A DNA stretch of 64,000 nt from RYN-428 sp035551995. GTDB taxonomy: Bacteria; Planctomycetota; Phycisphaerae; Tepidisphaerales; Tepidisphaeraceae. Made by a program: the position numbers and the translations under genes. The stretch spans positions 61,220 through 125,219 of the forward strand of contig DASZME010000083.1 in NCBI GenBank assembly GCA_035551995.1. Reading direction: 5' to 3'. How positions within the stretch are numbered: position 1 is the stretch's first letter; each line of letters opens with the position of its first letter. The notes beneath the pieces were generated by a model that was not told the DNA's origin, did not search any database, and saw nothing but the letters and a program-made list of their open reading frames with translations. This document shows positions 19,297 to 27,293 of the stretch, piece after piece.

Positions 19297-19932
19297 ATGC
19301 ATTCCTACTTGCGCGGCAAATTCATCGTCCTCGACGGCAACGAAGGTTGCGGCAAGAGCACGCAATCGCAATTGCTCCGCGAGGTGCTGCTCGGCGCCGG
19401 GCTGGATGTCGTGGCCGTGCGCGATCCGGGCGCCACCCGGCTCGGCGAGAAAATTCGCGGCGTGCTGCTCGATCCCGATCACACCGACATGTCCATGCGC
19501 TGCGAAATGCTCCTTTACATGGCCGCCCGCGCACAGATGATGACGGAAATAATCCTGCCCGCCCTGGCGGCGAAAAAAACAGTCGTCTGCGACCGCTTTG
19601 TCTCCAGCACGCTGGCGTATCAACTTGGCGGAGAGGGATTGACCGCCGACGAAATTAGACGGGTCGCCGATGTCGCGATCCAGGGACGGTGGCCCGATCT
19701 GACGATCCTGCTGGACATGCCGCCGGACGCGGGGTTGGCGCGCGTGCGCCGGGCAAGGGACCGGATCGAACAACGGCCGATGGACTATCACGAGCAAGTG
19801 CGGAAGAATTACCTCGCTCAAGCCCAGGCCGACCCGTTGCGGTTTCGGCGTGTGCCGGCCGAACGCAGCCGCGAAGACGTCCACGCCGAGATTATGGATT
19901 GCTTGAAATCGCTCGAGGCGGTATCGGGTTAA
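19297..19932 (+). CDS. tmk: Thymidylate kinase
   Basis: Tmk phosphorylates dTMP to dTDP, an essential step in dTTP supply. The product is 211 residues, as usual. The P-loop is at residues 14-22 (GNEGCGKST), where most homologues have GxEGxGKST. The DR motif is CDRFVSSTLAYQ, and a LID-like basic stretch RARDRIEQR follows. The ATG at 19297 is 5 codons before FIVLDGN. It heads a tight three-gene unit: the 60-aa gene starts 2 bp after the stop, and holB follows that by 4 bp. tmk-holB adjacency is common in bacteria. Confidence 0.95.
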   Translation: MHSYLRGKFIVLDGNEGCGKSTQSQLLREVLLGAGLDVVAVRDPGATRLGEKIRGVLLDPDHTDMSMRCEMLLYMAARAQMMTEIILPALAAKKTVVCDRFVSSTLAYQLGGEGLTADEIRRVADVAIQGRWPDLTILLDMPPDAGLARVRRARDRIEQRPMDYHEQVRKNYLAQAQADPLRFRRVPAERSREDVHAEIMDCLKSLEAVSG

Positions 19933-19934
19933 AT

Positions 19935-20117
19935 ATGGATATCATCGATCCCCAAGAGCCGGCGGAGCAATCGCGCGTGGTTGGAGAAGCACATCCCGCG
20001 GCAAGCGATACGCCGAAATGGTTTGGATATATCGCGGTGGGAATTACGCTCGCGTCGACGCTGATCGGCTTGGCGCTGCTGGCGTGGGCGATCCTTTGGC
20101 TCTATCGGCGGTTATAG
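19935..20117 (+). CDS. 60-residue single-TM protein between tmk and holB
   Basis: This small gene starts at ATG 19935, 2 bp after tmk, and ends 4 bp before holB, so it is very probably translated from the same mRNA. The product is 60 residues: an acidic N-terminus (MDIIDPQEPAEQ), then one transmembrane helix (about residues 29-55, GYIAVGITLASTLIGLALLAWAI split around its centre) and a short basic end YRRL. I recognise no family. Its position suggests membrane tethering or a planctomycete-specific addition to the tmk-holB unit, which is inference. Confidence 0.65.
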   Translation: MDIIDPQEPAEQSRVVGEAHPAASDTPKWFGYIAVGITLASTLIGLALLAWAILWLYRRL

Positions 20118-20121
20118 TTTT

Positions 20122-21150
20122 ATGCCCGGCGTCTTTTTGTTGAGTGACATCTTCGGCCAAACTGACGCCGTCAATTGGCTCCGGCAATCTTACCTTGCCG
20201 ATCGCTTGCCTCACGCGATGGTCTTCGCCGGCCCCGTCGGCGTCGGAAAAGCCGCCACCGCCCGCGCGCTGGCCCGGCTGTTTCTCTGCGAACATCCGAC
20301 AGAGGACCGATCGTGCGGCGTGTGCGATAGCTGCCGGGTGCTGGACGCGGGAAATCATCCGGATTTTCACGTCATCACCAAGGAACTCATTCGCTATCAC
20401 GACAAAACCGGAAAATCCAAGGGAATTTCCCTGTCGATTAACGTCATTCGTCCCGAGGTCATCGAACCCGCGGGGCGCAAGGCGGTCATGGGCCGAGGGA
20501 AGGTTTTTGTGATCGAGCAGGCCGAGTTGATGAATCAGCCGGCGCAAAACGCCCTGCTGAAAACGCTCGAAGAACCGGCCGGCCGGACGCTGATTATCCT
20601 TCTGACCGATCAGCCCACCTCTCTTCTGGCGACCATACGAAGCCGTTGTCAGACGGTGCAATTCGCCACGCTGGACGAGAACCGGGTGAGGAAAGAACTT
20701 GTCGCCCGCGGCATCGACCCGGCGATTGCCGCCGACGCGGCGGCATTGTCGCGCGGATCGCTTGGCATAGCGGTGAAATGGATCGAAGACGACGTGATCG
20801 CGCCCGCTCGCCAGTTGATCGCGATGATTGATCAGCTTTTTTCCGGCCGCCCTCCGGGTGATCTGCCGGCGTGGTTCAAGGCCGCCGCCGATGCGTACGC
20901 GGCCAAGCAGCTCGAGCGCGACGCGCTTTCGAGCAAGGATCAGGCGACCCGCGAGGGCCTGACGCTTTATCTGCTTCTCGCCGGGGAACACATTCGCCGG
21001 CGCATGGCGGAAGGTCCGCCGGAAGATGATTTGGAAGCCGCCTGCTCAGCCATCGACGCCCTCGTGCAGGCGGAGACATTTCTGGATTCGAACGTGAACG
21101 TGTCGCTGATCTTTCAGCAGTTGTCGATGAAACTGGAACGGGCGCATTAG
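20122..21150 (+). CDS. holB: DNA polymerase III subunit delta'
   Basis: This is the clamp-loader delta' subunit, 342 residues. The AAA+ core has a modified P-loop GPVGVGKA at residues 37-44 with Ala where Ser/Thr is usual, consistent with delta' being non-catalytic. A zinc module is complete (C56, C65, C68, C71; SCGVCDSC). A switch region ALLKTLEEPAG and sensor-1 region (IRSRCQTVQF) follow. The C-terminal third is a helical collar domain. It is the third gene of the tmk unit and converges with mutY 51 bp downstream. Confidence 0.93.
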   Translation: MPGVFLLSDIFGQTDAVNWLRQSYLADRLPHAMVFAGPVGVGKAATARALARLFLCEHPTEDRSCGVCDSCRVLDAGNHPDFHVITKELIRYHDKTGKSKGISLSINVIRPEVIEPAGRKAVMGRGKVFVIEQAELMNQPAQNALLKTLEEPAGRTLIILLTDQPTSLLATIRSRCQTVQFATLDENRVRKELVARGIDPAIAADAAALSRGSLGIAVKWIEDDVIAPARQLIAMIDQLFSGRPPGDLPAWFKAAADAYAAKQLERDALSSKDQATREGLTLYLLLAGEHIRRRMAEGPPEDDLEAACSAIDALVQAETFLDSNVNVSLIFQQLSMKLERAH

Positions 21151-21201
21151 TGAATTCGACTGGAAGTTGTTCAATTGATGGAAATACCCGGCGACATTTA
21201 G

Positions 21202-22284
21202 TTACAAAACCGAATGTTCCATCGACCGATCTCGCAGAATTTGTGCGATCTTCACATGAGGACGCGGCAGCGGGATATGATCCATTTCATTCAACGTCAT
21301 CCAACGGCGCGAAGGCACGCCGGTGACCGTGGTGGCTTCACGCCAATCGCAAATGAAGACCTCGAATTGATAGCGGCGATGTGTCAGAGTGTGCGAGATC
21401 GACATGACCTTCTCCGGCGTTGTCGTTGATGCAAGAGGCCCAATCGATTTCGTTAGATCGGCTTCCGCCGGAATCGTGATGAACTGCCACATGCCGGCCC
21501 AGCGTCCTGTCGGCGGGCGTTGTTCAATGAGCCAGCGGTCGCCGTGACGGATGCAGTAGGTGCGTCGCAGAAGCAGGGGCGTTTGCTTTGCCGTCCGGGG
21601 CGCGGGAATTTTTTCCTGTAAGCCCGCCGCGAATGCCCGGCAATGTTCACGGACCGGGCAGAGCAAACATTGCGGACTGCGCGGTGTGCATACGGTGGCG
21701 CCGAGTTCCATCAGCGCGGAATTGAAATCGCCAAGCCGTTTATGCGGGAGGATTTCTTCGGCTCGTTTCCAGAGTTGTTCGCGCGTTTTCGGATCGCGCG
21801 GATCGGTTTGGATTAAATCGAGTCGGCAAAGGACGCGCTGGACATTGCCGTCGAGGATCGGCGCGCGCCGGTCGTAGGCGAGGGATGATATCGCCCCGGC
21901 GGTGTATCGGCCGACGCCGGGCAGGGTTTGGAGAATGTCGATCGATCGCGGAAGCTCGCCGCCGTGGTCGCGGAGGATGAGTTTCGCCGCCGCCTGCAGA
22001 TTGCGGGCGCGCGAGTAGTATCCCAGGCCTTGCCACGATCGCAGCACCTGCTGTTCGTCGGCTTGCGCCAACGCGGCAAGTGTCGGAAACTGAAGCAGGA
22101 AGCGATGGAAATAGGGAATGACCGTGGCGACCTGCGTCTGCTGAAGCATCGTTTCGCTGATGAGCACGAGGTACGGATCGGGAAGCGATCGCGAGCCGAT
22201 TTCGACACGCCAGGGCAGCGATCGGCGGGCGCGGTCGTACCAGCGAAGAAGACGTCGCGTAAAGGTTGGATCGGGGGCCGGCAT
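21202..22284 (-). CDS. mutY: A/G-specific adenine glycosylase
   Basis: MutY removes adenine mispaired with 8-oxoguanine. The 360-residue product has the catalytic Glu44 (SETMLQQTQ), the helix-hairpin-helix LPGVGRYTAGA (121-131) and catalytic Asp145 (APILDGNVQR). The 4Fe-4S cluster cysteines C199, C206, C209 and C215 have the canonical 6-2-5 spacing. The C-terminal third is NUDIX-like and would read 8-oxoG (LLIEQRPPTGRWAGMWQF-like region near 250-270). All key residues are intact. It converges with the tmk-holB unit, and the 5' end has 118 bp before the DUF4926 gene. Confidence 0.96.
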   Translation of the reverse strand: MPAPDPTFTRRLLRWYDRARRSLPWRVEIGSRSLPDPYLVLISETMLQQTQVATVIPYFHRFLLQFPTLAALAQADEQQVLRSWQGLGYYSRARNLQAAAKLILRDHGGELPRSIDILQTLPGVGRYTAGAISSLAYDRRAPILDGNVQRVLCRLDLIQTDPRDPKTREQLWKRAEEILPHKRLGDFNSALMELGATVCTPRSPQCLLCPVREHCRAFAAGLQEKIPAPRTAKQTPLLLRRTYCIRHGDRWLIEQRPPTGRWAGMWQFITIPAEADLTKSIGPLASTTTPEKVMSISHTLTHRRYQFEVFICDWREATTVTGVPSRRWMTLNEMDHIPLPRPHVKIAQILRDRSMEHSVL

Positions 22285-22402
22285 GGTTGAAATCTTATCC
22301 TTGCATGTCGTTTGAAGGTCGTTAAAATAATTGCTCGCATTACAAAACGATTGAAGTTGACATGGAGGTCAATTGGAGAAACTGCATTTCATGGAGGATC
22401 CA

Positions 22403-22618
22403 ATGCGCCGTCCACACGTCGATGATGTCGTGCGTCTCATTCGCGATATACCCGAATTGTCGCTGACGCGCGGCGACCTGGGAATCGTGCGAAGCACGTG
22501 GTTCGCCCCCACGGTCGCTTACGAAGTGGAATTTAACCGGCCTGGCCTTAGCTACCAGACCCGTGCATTGCTGCTGGAAGAGCAGGTTCAGATCGACGCA
22601 AGGCCCGCTCCCGAATGA
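22403..22618 (+). CDS. DUF4926-like small protein
   Basis: This is a 71-residue protein of the DUF4926 type. It has an N-terminal helix (VDDVVRLIRDIPE), the RGDLGIVRSTW strand turn, and AYEVEF with a further beta strand. The start at ATG 22403 is chosen because GGAGGA lies 4-5 nt upstream. TTG 22373 and ATG 22391 are in-frame alternatives adding 10 and 4 residues. DUF4926 proteins are small SH3-like beta proteins often next to DUF6883 or other toxin-like genes, but no such partner is here, so it may be a stranded antitoxin or immunity gene. The family call is from pattern recognition only. Confidence 0.6.
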   Translation: MRRPHVDDVVRLIRDIPELSLTRGDLGIVRSTWFAPTVAYEVEFNRPGLSYQTRALLLEEQVQIDARPAPE

Positions 22619-22661
22619 ACTGATCGAGCGCGTAAATTTTGAGAGCGACGTTGAGGTCGCC

Positions 22662-22740
22662 AGAGCGTTCCCGCGTTTAGCGGCCGCGCTTGCGGGGCGT
22701 GTGTCGCGATCGAAGTTCGCGCCACCAACATGGAAAATGC
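22662..22740 (+). repeat. REP-like dispersed palindrome, copy B
   Basis: The core TTTAGCGGCCGCGCTTGCGG is followed by a second inverted repeat (TCGCGATCGAAGTTCGCG). It aligns along its whole length with copy C at 24634-24710, including the outer GAGCGTT and the trailing CAACATGGAAAAT. Confidence 0.75.
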
Positions 22741-22830
22741 GCCCGGGTTCGTAATCGGACGAGCATTCCACTCAGTCGAGTCGGCAAATGCGTCGATAAC
22801 TCATGAGACCGGCGTTTTCGCGCTTGAGAA

Positions 22831-22886
22831 AATTGCGTTCCTCGTGAACGCAATTCATTAGCCGCGGGCGAAAGTCCCGGTTTTTT
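22831..22886 (+). repeat. Tandem hairpins with T-run ahead of the WecA-like gene
   Basis: AATTGCGTT (22831-22839) pairs with AACGCAATT (22847-22855). It is followed by TTAGCCGCGGGCGAAAGTCC and a T6 run, the same type of sequence as at 16237-16272. It could terminate read-through from the small upstream gene. The remaining 373-bp gap holds only the REP-like copy. Confidence 0.45.
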
Positions 22887-22991
22887 CGTGATCGCACAGC
22901 GCCGAACATCTGTCGCTCCGCGGCTGTAATATCATTTGCATCGTCCGTCGCTCCTTGTTTGGGCGTCGTTTTCTGACCTTCCGGCAAACGT

Positions 22992-24302
22992 ATGCACCTT
23001 GGATTGCTCTGCCAAATCCCAACGCGCGTCTTCTCGGCTGACCAAGTCCTGGCCAACTATATTTACGTTTTTTTCACGGCCTTTCTGGTGTCGTTCTTCT
23101 GTACGCCGGCCATGCGTGTCGTGGCGATCCATTTCGGGATGGTCGATCGCCCCGATCTGGTTCGCAAAATACATCGGGCGCCGGTGGCGTATCTGGGCGG
23201 AGTGGCGGTGTTCTTCGCGTGGCTCTGCGGGTTGTTCGTGAGCCAGTTCATGATGCTGCATCGCATCGATCCCGGCTGGCCAGTCGATCGTGGCGTCGCT
23301 CATCCGATTGTACCGTTCAGCATCGTGATGGGAGCGGTCGTCATCGTCACCCTCGGTTTGGTGGACGATGCACGCGGCCTCAAACCCGGCGTGAAAATCT
23401 CCGGGCAGATCCTGGCGGCTATTTTTCTTCTTGGCGACGGCATCGGCATCGACGCCACCCGCCCGCTGCTTCAAGCCTTCAGCGGCCATGTAACCCACTT
23501 CGTCGGCTACGCTGGAAACCCGAGTTTGCTGAGTCCCGACTGGCTGGTATACGTCACCAGCGGGTTGGTGGTGATCGCCATCGTGGTCGGATGCTGCAAC
23601 GCGTCCAACCTCATGGACGGTCTTGACGGACTTTGCGGCGGAGTGACCGCCATTATCGCCCTGGGATTTTTGATCGTCGCCACCCAATTGGCCATGGTCG
23701 GCGGCGGTATCAACACCAATCGCGACGCCATTCGCGTGATAATGGCGCTGGCGCTTCTCGGCGCCGTTCTCGGATTTATCCCGTATAACTTCAATCCCGC
23801 CAGCATCTTTATGGGCGATACCGGAAGCATGTTTCTAGGGTTCGCCTGTGCCGCGATGATGATCGAAATGTCCCACGAGCATTCCAAATGGTTCCTGGCG
23901 TCGATGGTGATGTTCGCGTTGCCGATTCTAGATACGTCGCTAGCGTTCGCGCGCCGATATCTTAACGGACGGCCCCTGTTCAGCGCCGATCGGCAACATA
24001 TTCACCACCAGCTACTGGCCCGCGGGCTAACGATCAATCAAGCCGTGCTGGCGAGCTATGCGCTGGCCATCGTTTTTGGCGTGCTCGGAACATCCATGCT
24101 GTTTATGCGGACGCGCTATGCCATCGCGTTATATCTGGTGATCTTCGGTTACCTGATCGTGATGGCCTATAAGATCGGCATGGTTCACGAACGCGTTCAG
24201 AAGTCCGACGCATCGAGCATAAAAGACCAGTCGGCCGAGTCGTTCAGGCCCGACATTCGCCCGGCGACCACGCTGGAAGTCGGCGCACTGAAATTGAACT
24301 GA
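22992..24302 (+). CDS. Undecaprenyl-phosphate sugar-1-phosphate transferase (WecA/TagO type)
   Basis: This polytopic enzyme (436 residues, about 10-11 membrane helices) starts a surface polysaccharide by moving a sugar-1-phosphate from a UDP-sugar to undecaprenyl phosphate. Diagnostic motifs are LVDDARGL (Mg-binding aspartates), NASNLMDGLDGLCGG, FNPASIFMGDTGSMFLGF and DRQHIHHQL; the last, His-rich loop separates WecA/TagO/WbpL enzymes from MraY. The soluble C-terminal tail (about 390-436) is poorly ordered. No polysaccharide cluster surrounds it, although UDP-glucose dehydrogenase lies 657 bp downstream. Sugar specificity (GlcNAc is the usual choice) cannot be decided. Confidence 0.92.
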   Translation: MHLGLLCQIPTRVFSADQVLANYIYVFFTAFLVSFFCTPAMRVVAIHFGMVDRPDLVRKIHRAPVAYLGGVAVFFAWLCGLFVSQFMMLHRIDPGWPVDRGVAHPIVPFSIVMGAVVIVTLGLVDDARGLKPGVKISGQILAAIFLLGDGIGIDATRPLLQAFSGHVTHFVGYAGNPSLLSPDWLVYVTSGLVVIAIVVGCCNASNLMDGLDGLCGGVTAIIALGFLIVATQLAMVGGGINTNRDAIRVIMALALLGAVLGFIPYNFNPASIFMGDTGSMFLGFACAAMMIEMSHEHSKWFLASMVMFALPILDTSLAFARRYLNGRPLFSADRQHIHHQLLARGLTINQAVLASYALAIVFGVLGTSMLFMRTRYAIALYLVIFGYLIVMAYKIGMVHERVQKSDASSIKDQSAESFRPDIRPATTLEVGALKLN

Positions 24303-24959
24303 AGAACGGATATCCCCAGCGCGGCCTCCGACCGCAACCAAGGGCCCGAACCACGGATTACACGGATTGACATGGATGGGAAAGAAAGTTCGTCCTTTTC
24401 ACCATGAAATTCACTGCAATCCGAGGGCACTGTTCCAAGGCCTGAAAAAATCTTGTCGCCACACAAGGAAATGAGCGGATTGTATTACGAAGGGCACGAA
24501 GAAGAGGTGATTTTGAAAAAGCGCGTCTCTTGATGTATCCTGTCGTTCTTCCATTCTTTCAAGGACGTAACCTCTTGCGACTGCCAAATGGGCAATAATT
24601 GTGGTGGGCTCATCGAACGTTCTTCGGGTTGCCGGAGCGTTTGTGCGTTTAGCGGCCCCGCTTGCGGGGCGTCTTTCGCGACCCAAGTTCGCGACGCCCA
24701 CATGAAAAATACGTTGAAACCCGATCGGTCGATTCTATTGCCCGGCCTTCGGCGAACCGATTCTACATTCAGGCGGCGTCGTTAAATCGTGCGCCGCTAA
24801 AATTCAGCGTCGTAAAATGGCGCTAGACGGCACAATCGCCGTACCCGCGACTTTCGGCGTCGATGCCGCTATTTTATGGGACAGTGAATTGGAACCGTTG
24901 GCTCGGCGAGTAAATTCGCCATTGCCCCGCCAACCTCGACCGAACGGAGATGTAATTAC
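24303..24959. other. Intergenic region upstream of the UDP-glucose dehydrogenase gene
   Basis: This 657-bp gap contains REP-like copy C (24634-24710) and no supportable gene. Short open frames on both strands lack family signatures and ribosome-binding sites. A low-complexity run with ACGGATTACACGGATTGACA sits near 24354. Confidence 0.5.
24634..24710 (+). repeat. REP-like dispersed palindrome, copy C
   Basis: This copy looks closest to the family consensus: GCCCCGC-TT-GCGGGGC (perfect 7-bp stem) followed by TCGCGACCCAAGTTCGCGAC (second hairpin). The flanks GGAGCGTTTGTGCG and CACATGAAAAAT match copies B and D. Confidence 0.8.
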
Positions 24960-26315
24960 ATGGACGTGACAGTGATCGGCTGCGGCTACGTTGGACTCGT
25001 CACCGGCACCTGCCTGGCCAGCATCGGCCATACGGTCCGCGGCGTGGAAAAAGACCTCAAGAAACTCAAGACGCTTCAAGACGGCCATTGCCCCATCTTC
25101 GAGCCCGGCTTGCAGGAGTTGATGCAGGAGCATTATGCCGCCGGACAATTGCAATTCACCGACAACGTGAAGATGGCCGTCAAGGACGCCGAGGTGGTTT
25201 ATCTCGCCGTCGGCACCCCCTCCAAGGCCGACGGCACGGTCGATATGAGCTATCTCGAAGCGGCCGGCAAGGAAGTGTGCGACGCCCTGGCCGCCAATGA
25301 GAGCGATTACCTGGTGACGATCGTCGTCAAATCGACCGTTCCCGCCGGGACCAATCGCAAGCTTTATAAATTCCTGAAGGAGCAGACCAAGGCGCACGTG
25401 CAGGTCGTTTCCAACCCCGAGTTTTTGCGCGAAGGGTCGGCGGTCCAGGATTTCCTCGAGCCCGACCGCATCGTCATCGGCGGCGAAAGTCCCGAAGCCT
25501 TCCGCATGATGCGCCGCCTGTACGATCCGATCGTGAAGCGAGAAGAAGCCTTCATGACGATGAACTGGGAATCGGCCGAGCTGACCAAGTACGCCGCCAA
25601 TTCGATGCTGGCCGCCCGCATTTCGTTCATGAACGAAATGACGATCCTGTGCGAATATTACAACGCCGACGTCGAGGACATCCGCAAAGGCATCGGCTCG
25701 GATTTCCGAATCGGCCCGGCCTTCCTGAAAGCCGGCTGCGGCTACGGCGGATCGTGCTTCCCCAAAGACGTGGCCGCGATGGAGCACATCTCCAAAACCG
25801 CCGGCCACGAAAGCCTTTTCGTGCATGCTATTCAGGAAACCAACCGCAATCAGAAGCGACGTTTCGCCGAAAAGATCGCCGCGAAACTCGGCCGTCCGAT
25901 CAATGGCGCCACGATTGCCGTCTGGGGCCTGGCGTTCAAAGCCGACACGGATGACGTTCGTGAATCCGCCGCCATCGACGTGATCCGCTATCTGGTCGAT
26001 CATGGCGCCCGCGTCCGCGCCCACGATTTCAAGGCGACGGAGAACATGAAGATGTTGTTCAACGACGACAGCATCGAATGGTGCCAAGACCCGGTGTCGG
26101 CGGCCGTCGGTTCCGATGCGGTGGCGTTGATTACCGATTGGCCGCAGTACACGACGCTGCCGTTCCGCAAGATCGCGGCGACGATGAATCAGCCCTTGAT
26201 TTTCGACGGGCGGAACTGTCTGCATCGCGACGTGATGCGGGAGAGCGGGTTTCAGTATTATCCGATCGGAAGGCCGTGCGTGGAGAATGCGCTGAGGCTA
26301 AAGACGCGGATTTGA
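24960..26315 (+). CDS. ugd: UDP-glucose 6-dehydrogenase
   Basis: This enzyme oxidises UDP-glucose to UDP-glucuronate for acidic polysaccharides. The 451-residue product has the N-terminal NAD-binding GCGYVGLVTG (residues 7-16), the central SNPEFLREGSAVQDF signature and catalytic C266 in GYGGSCFPKD. The C-terminal UDP-binding domain includes WGLAFKADTDDVRESAA. All family residues are present. ATG 24960 follows ACGGAGATG at a suitable distance. With the WecA-like gene upstream and glycosyltransferases at 33, 41 and 47 kb it likely feeds extracellular polysaccharide. The genes are not in one operon. Confidence 0.96.
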   Translation: MDVTVIGCGYVGLVTGTCLASIGHTVRGVEKDLKKLKTLQDGHCPIFEPGLQELMQEHYAAGQLQFTDNVKMAVKDAEVVYLAVGTPSKADGTVDMSYLEAAGKEVCDALAANESDYLVTIVVKSTVPAGTNRKLYKFLKEQTKAHVQVVSNPEFLREGSAVQDFLEPDRIVIGGESPEAFRMMRRLYDPIVKREEAFMTMNWESAELTKYAANSMLAARISFMNEMTILCEYYNADVEDIRKGIGSDFRIGPAFLKAGCGYGGSCFPKDVAAMEHISKTAGHESLFVHAIQETNRNQKRRFAEKIAAKLGRPINGATIAVWGLAFKADTDDVRESAAIDVIRYLVDHGARVRAHDFKATENMKMLFNDDSIEWCQDPVSAAVGSDAVALITDWPQYTTLPFRKIAATMNQPLIFDGRNCLHRDVMRESGFQYYPIGRPCVENALRLKTRI

Positions 26316-26904
26316 TTTTGGCGATCGATCGACCGCCCATCCATATTGAACATCTGCCAAACGGCGTGCCGGCCGTCCCGCTTTTTCTTTTGAAAAAGTG
26401 CCCTGTCTGACTAGTTCACGCGAAGAACGGCTTCCGTGTGGTCAGGATTGGCGCCAATGGTGAACCGGTTTTGTGCTCGTTTTGGAACGATATACCCTCT
26501 GATAAAATTCGTCTGCAGCAATTAGGCGGAGTATGCCCGAGTCGTTTCACGGATCCTTTAGGTCTTCAAAATGTCCAGTAAGCACCCGAAGGAATTCCTT
26601 TCTCCGCAAAATTTCATCAAGATCTTTCTTAGCGATTGTGAATTCTTTCCAACACGCAACCGTCCAGCGCGGCCGGTCTCGGACTAATTTCGATTTTTCT
26701 TACGCTCTTCGGAAGCGGATTGCTCAATACGCCTTCGAAATTATTTGACCACGCTTGGGCGACCATTTCATCCACTTGGCTTCGTCGATAAGTCGGGTAA
26801 ACCAATATTGGGAAAATGCAGAGCGCCGCCGATCCTACGTTAAACGAATTTCGGCTGGACCGAACCAGCAAACCCACGGTTAACGCTGTCGGCGCCCGCA
26901 ACAC
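26316..26904. other. Decayed intergenic sequence after ugd
   Basis: No intact gene is seen. Base composition is lower in GC than the neighbours. Two minus-strand open stretches overlap in different frames near 26560-26830 (one containing VRDRPRWTVACWKEF, the other YPTYRRSQVDEMVAQ). They could be pieces of one frameshifted gene, but I recognise no family. CTTTTTC/GAAAAAG at 26381-26398 is a weak A/T hairpin. Confidence 0.35.
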
Positions 26905-27080
26905 CAGCGGTACACGCCTGCCCGCACGAGCCGGTGAAACGACGGCCACGGTTAGGCGTGTGCCCATTCGGCCAGCCCGTGCGTGATCGGGTTGTAGTCC
27001 AGACCGCGTGGAGATGATCGGGGCGGCACAACAGCATCAATCTCCAACAGCGCCACCGCCCGGCACGAGTCGATCGGGCC
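26905..27080 (-). pseudogene. Remnant of a REP-associated tyrosine transposase (Y1_Tnp/RAYT)
   Basis: Three pieces of the family survive on the minus strand in different frames. LLEIDAVV lies just before a shifted PDHLHAVW (about 27022-26999), which carries the HxH metal-binding pair of Y1 transposases. LDYNPITHGLAEW (about 27002-26965) is the motif with the catalytic-tyrosine-helix neighbourhood. PWPSFHRLVRAGVYR (about 26951-26908) is the family C-terminus. The segment between the first two blocks, normally about 60 or more residues, is missing, and stops interrupt the frame, so the gene is dead. RAYTs are associated with REP palindromes, and two palindromic repeat families occur in this window. 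Confidence 0.7.
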
Positions 27081-27293
27081 GCGAGTCCCAGCAGCGAGAG
27101 CGACGTAAATCTCACGATCTCTTGCTTTTGGTCGGGGCGCAGCTTAAGCTGCATGTCAAGAACGCCGAATCATCATCTGGGATCGTGAATCTCTAAGCTC
27201 ACATCAGACGTTGACAGTATTCCCGAAATTTACTCACGCTCGCCCGATGGATTCGGGCCGCAAACACGCACTTTGTTGCGTTGAAGAATTGTT

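Noticed and set aside
24804..26225. 473-codon minus-strand open frame opposite ugd
   Set aside because: It is complementary to an intact UDP-glucose dehydrogenase; the His/Asp/Gly-rich composition is that of an antisense frame.
26533..26748. 71-codon plus-strand open frame in the ugd-rnr gap
   Set aside because: No family resemblance; the minus-strand decayed frames explain the openness equally well.
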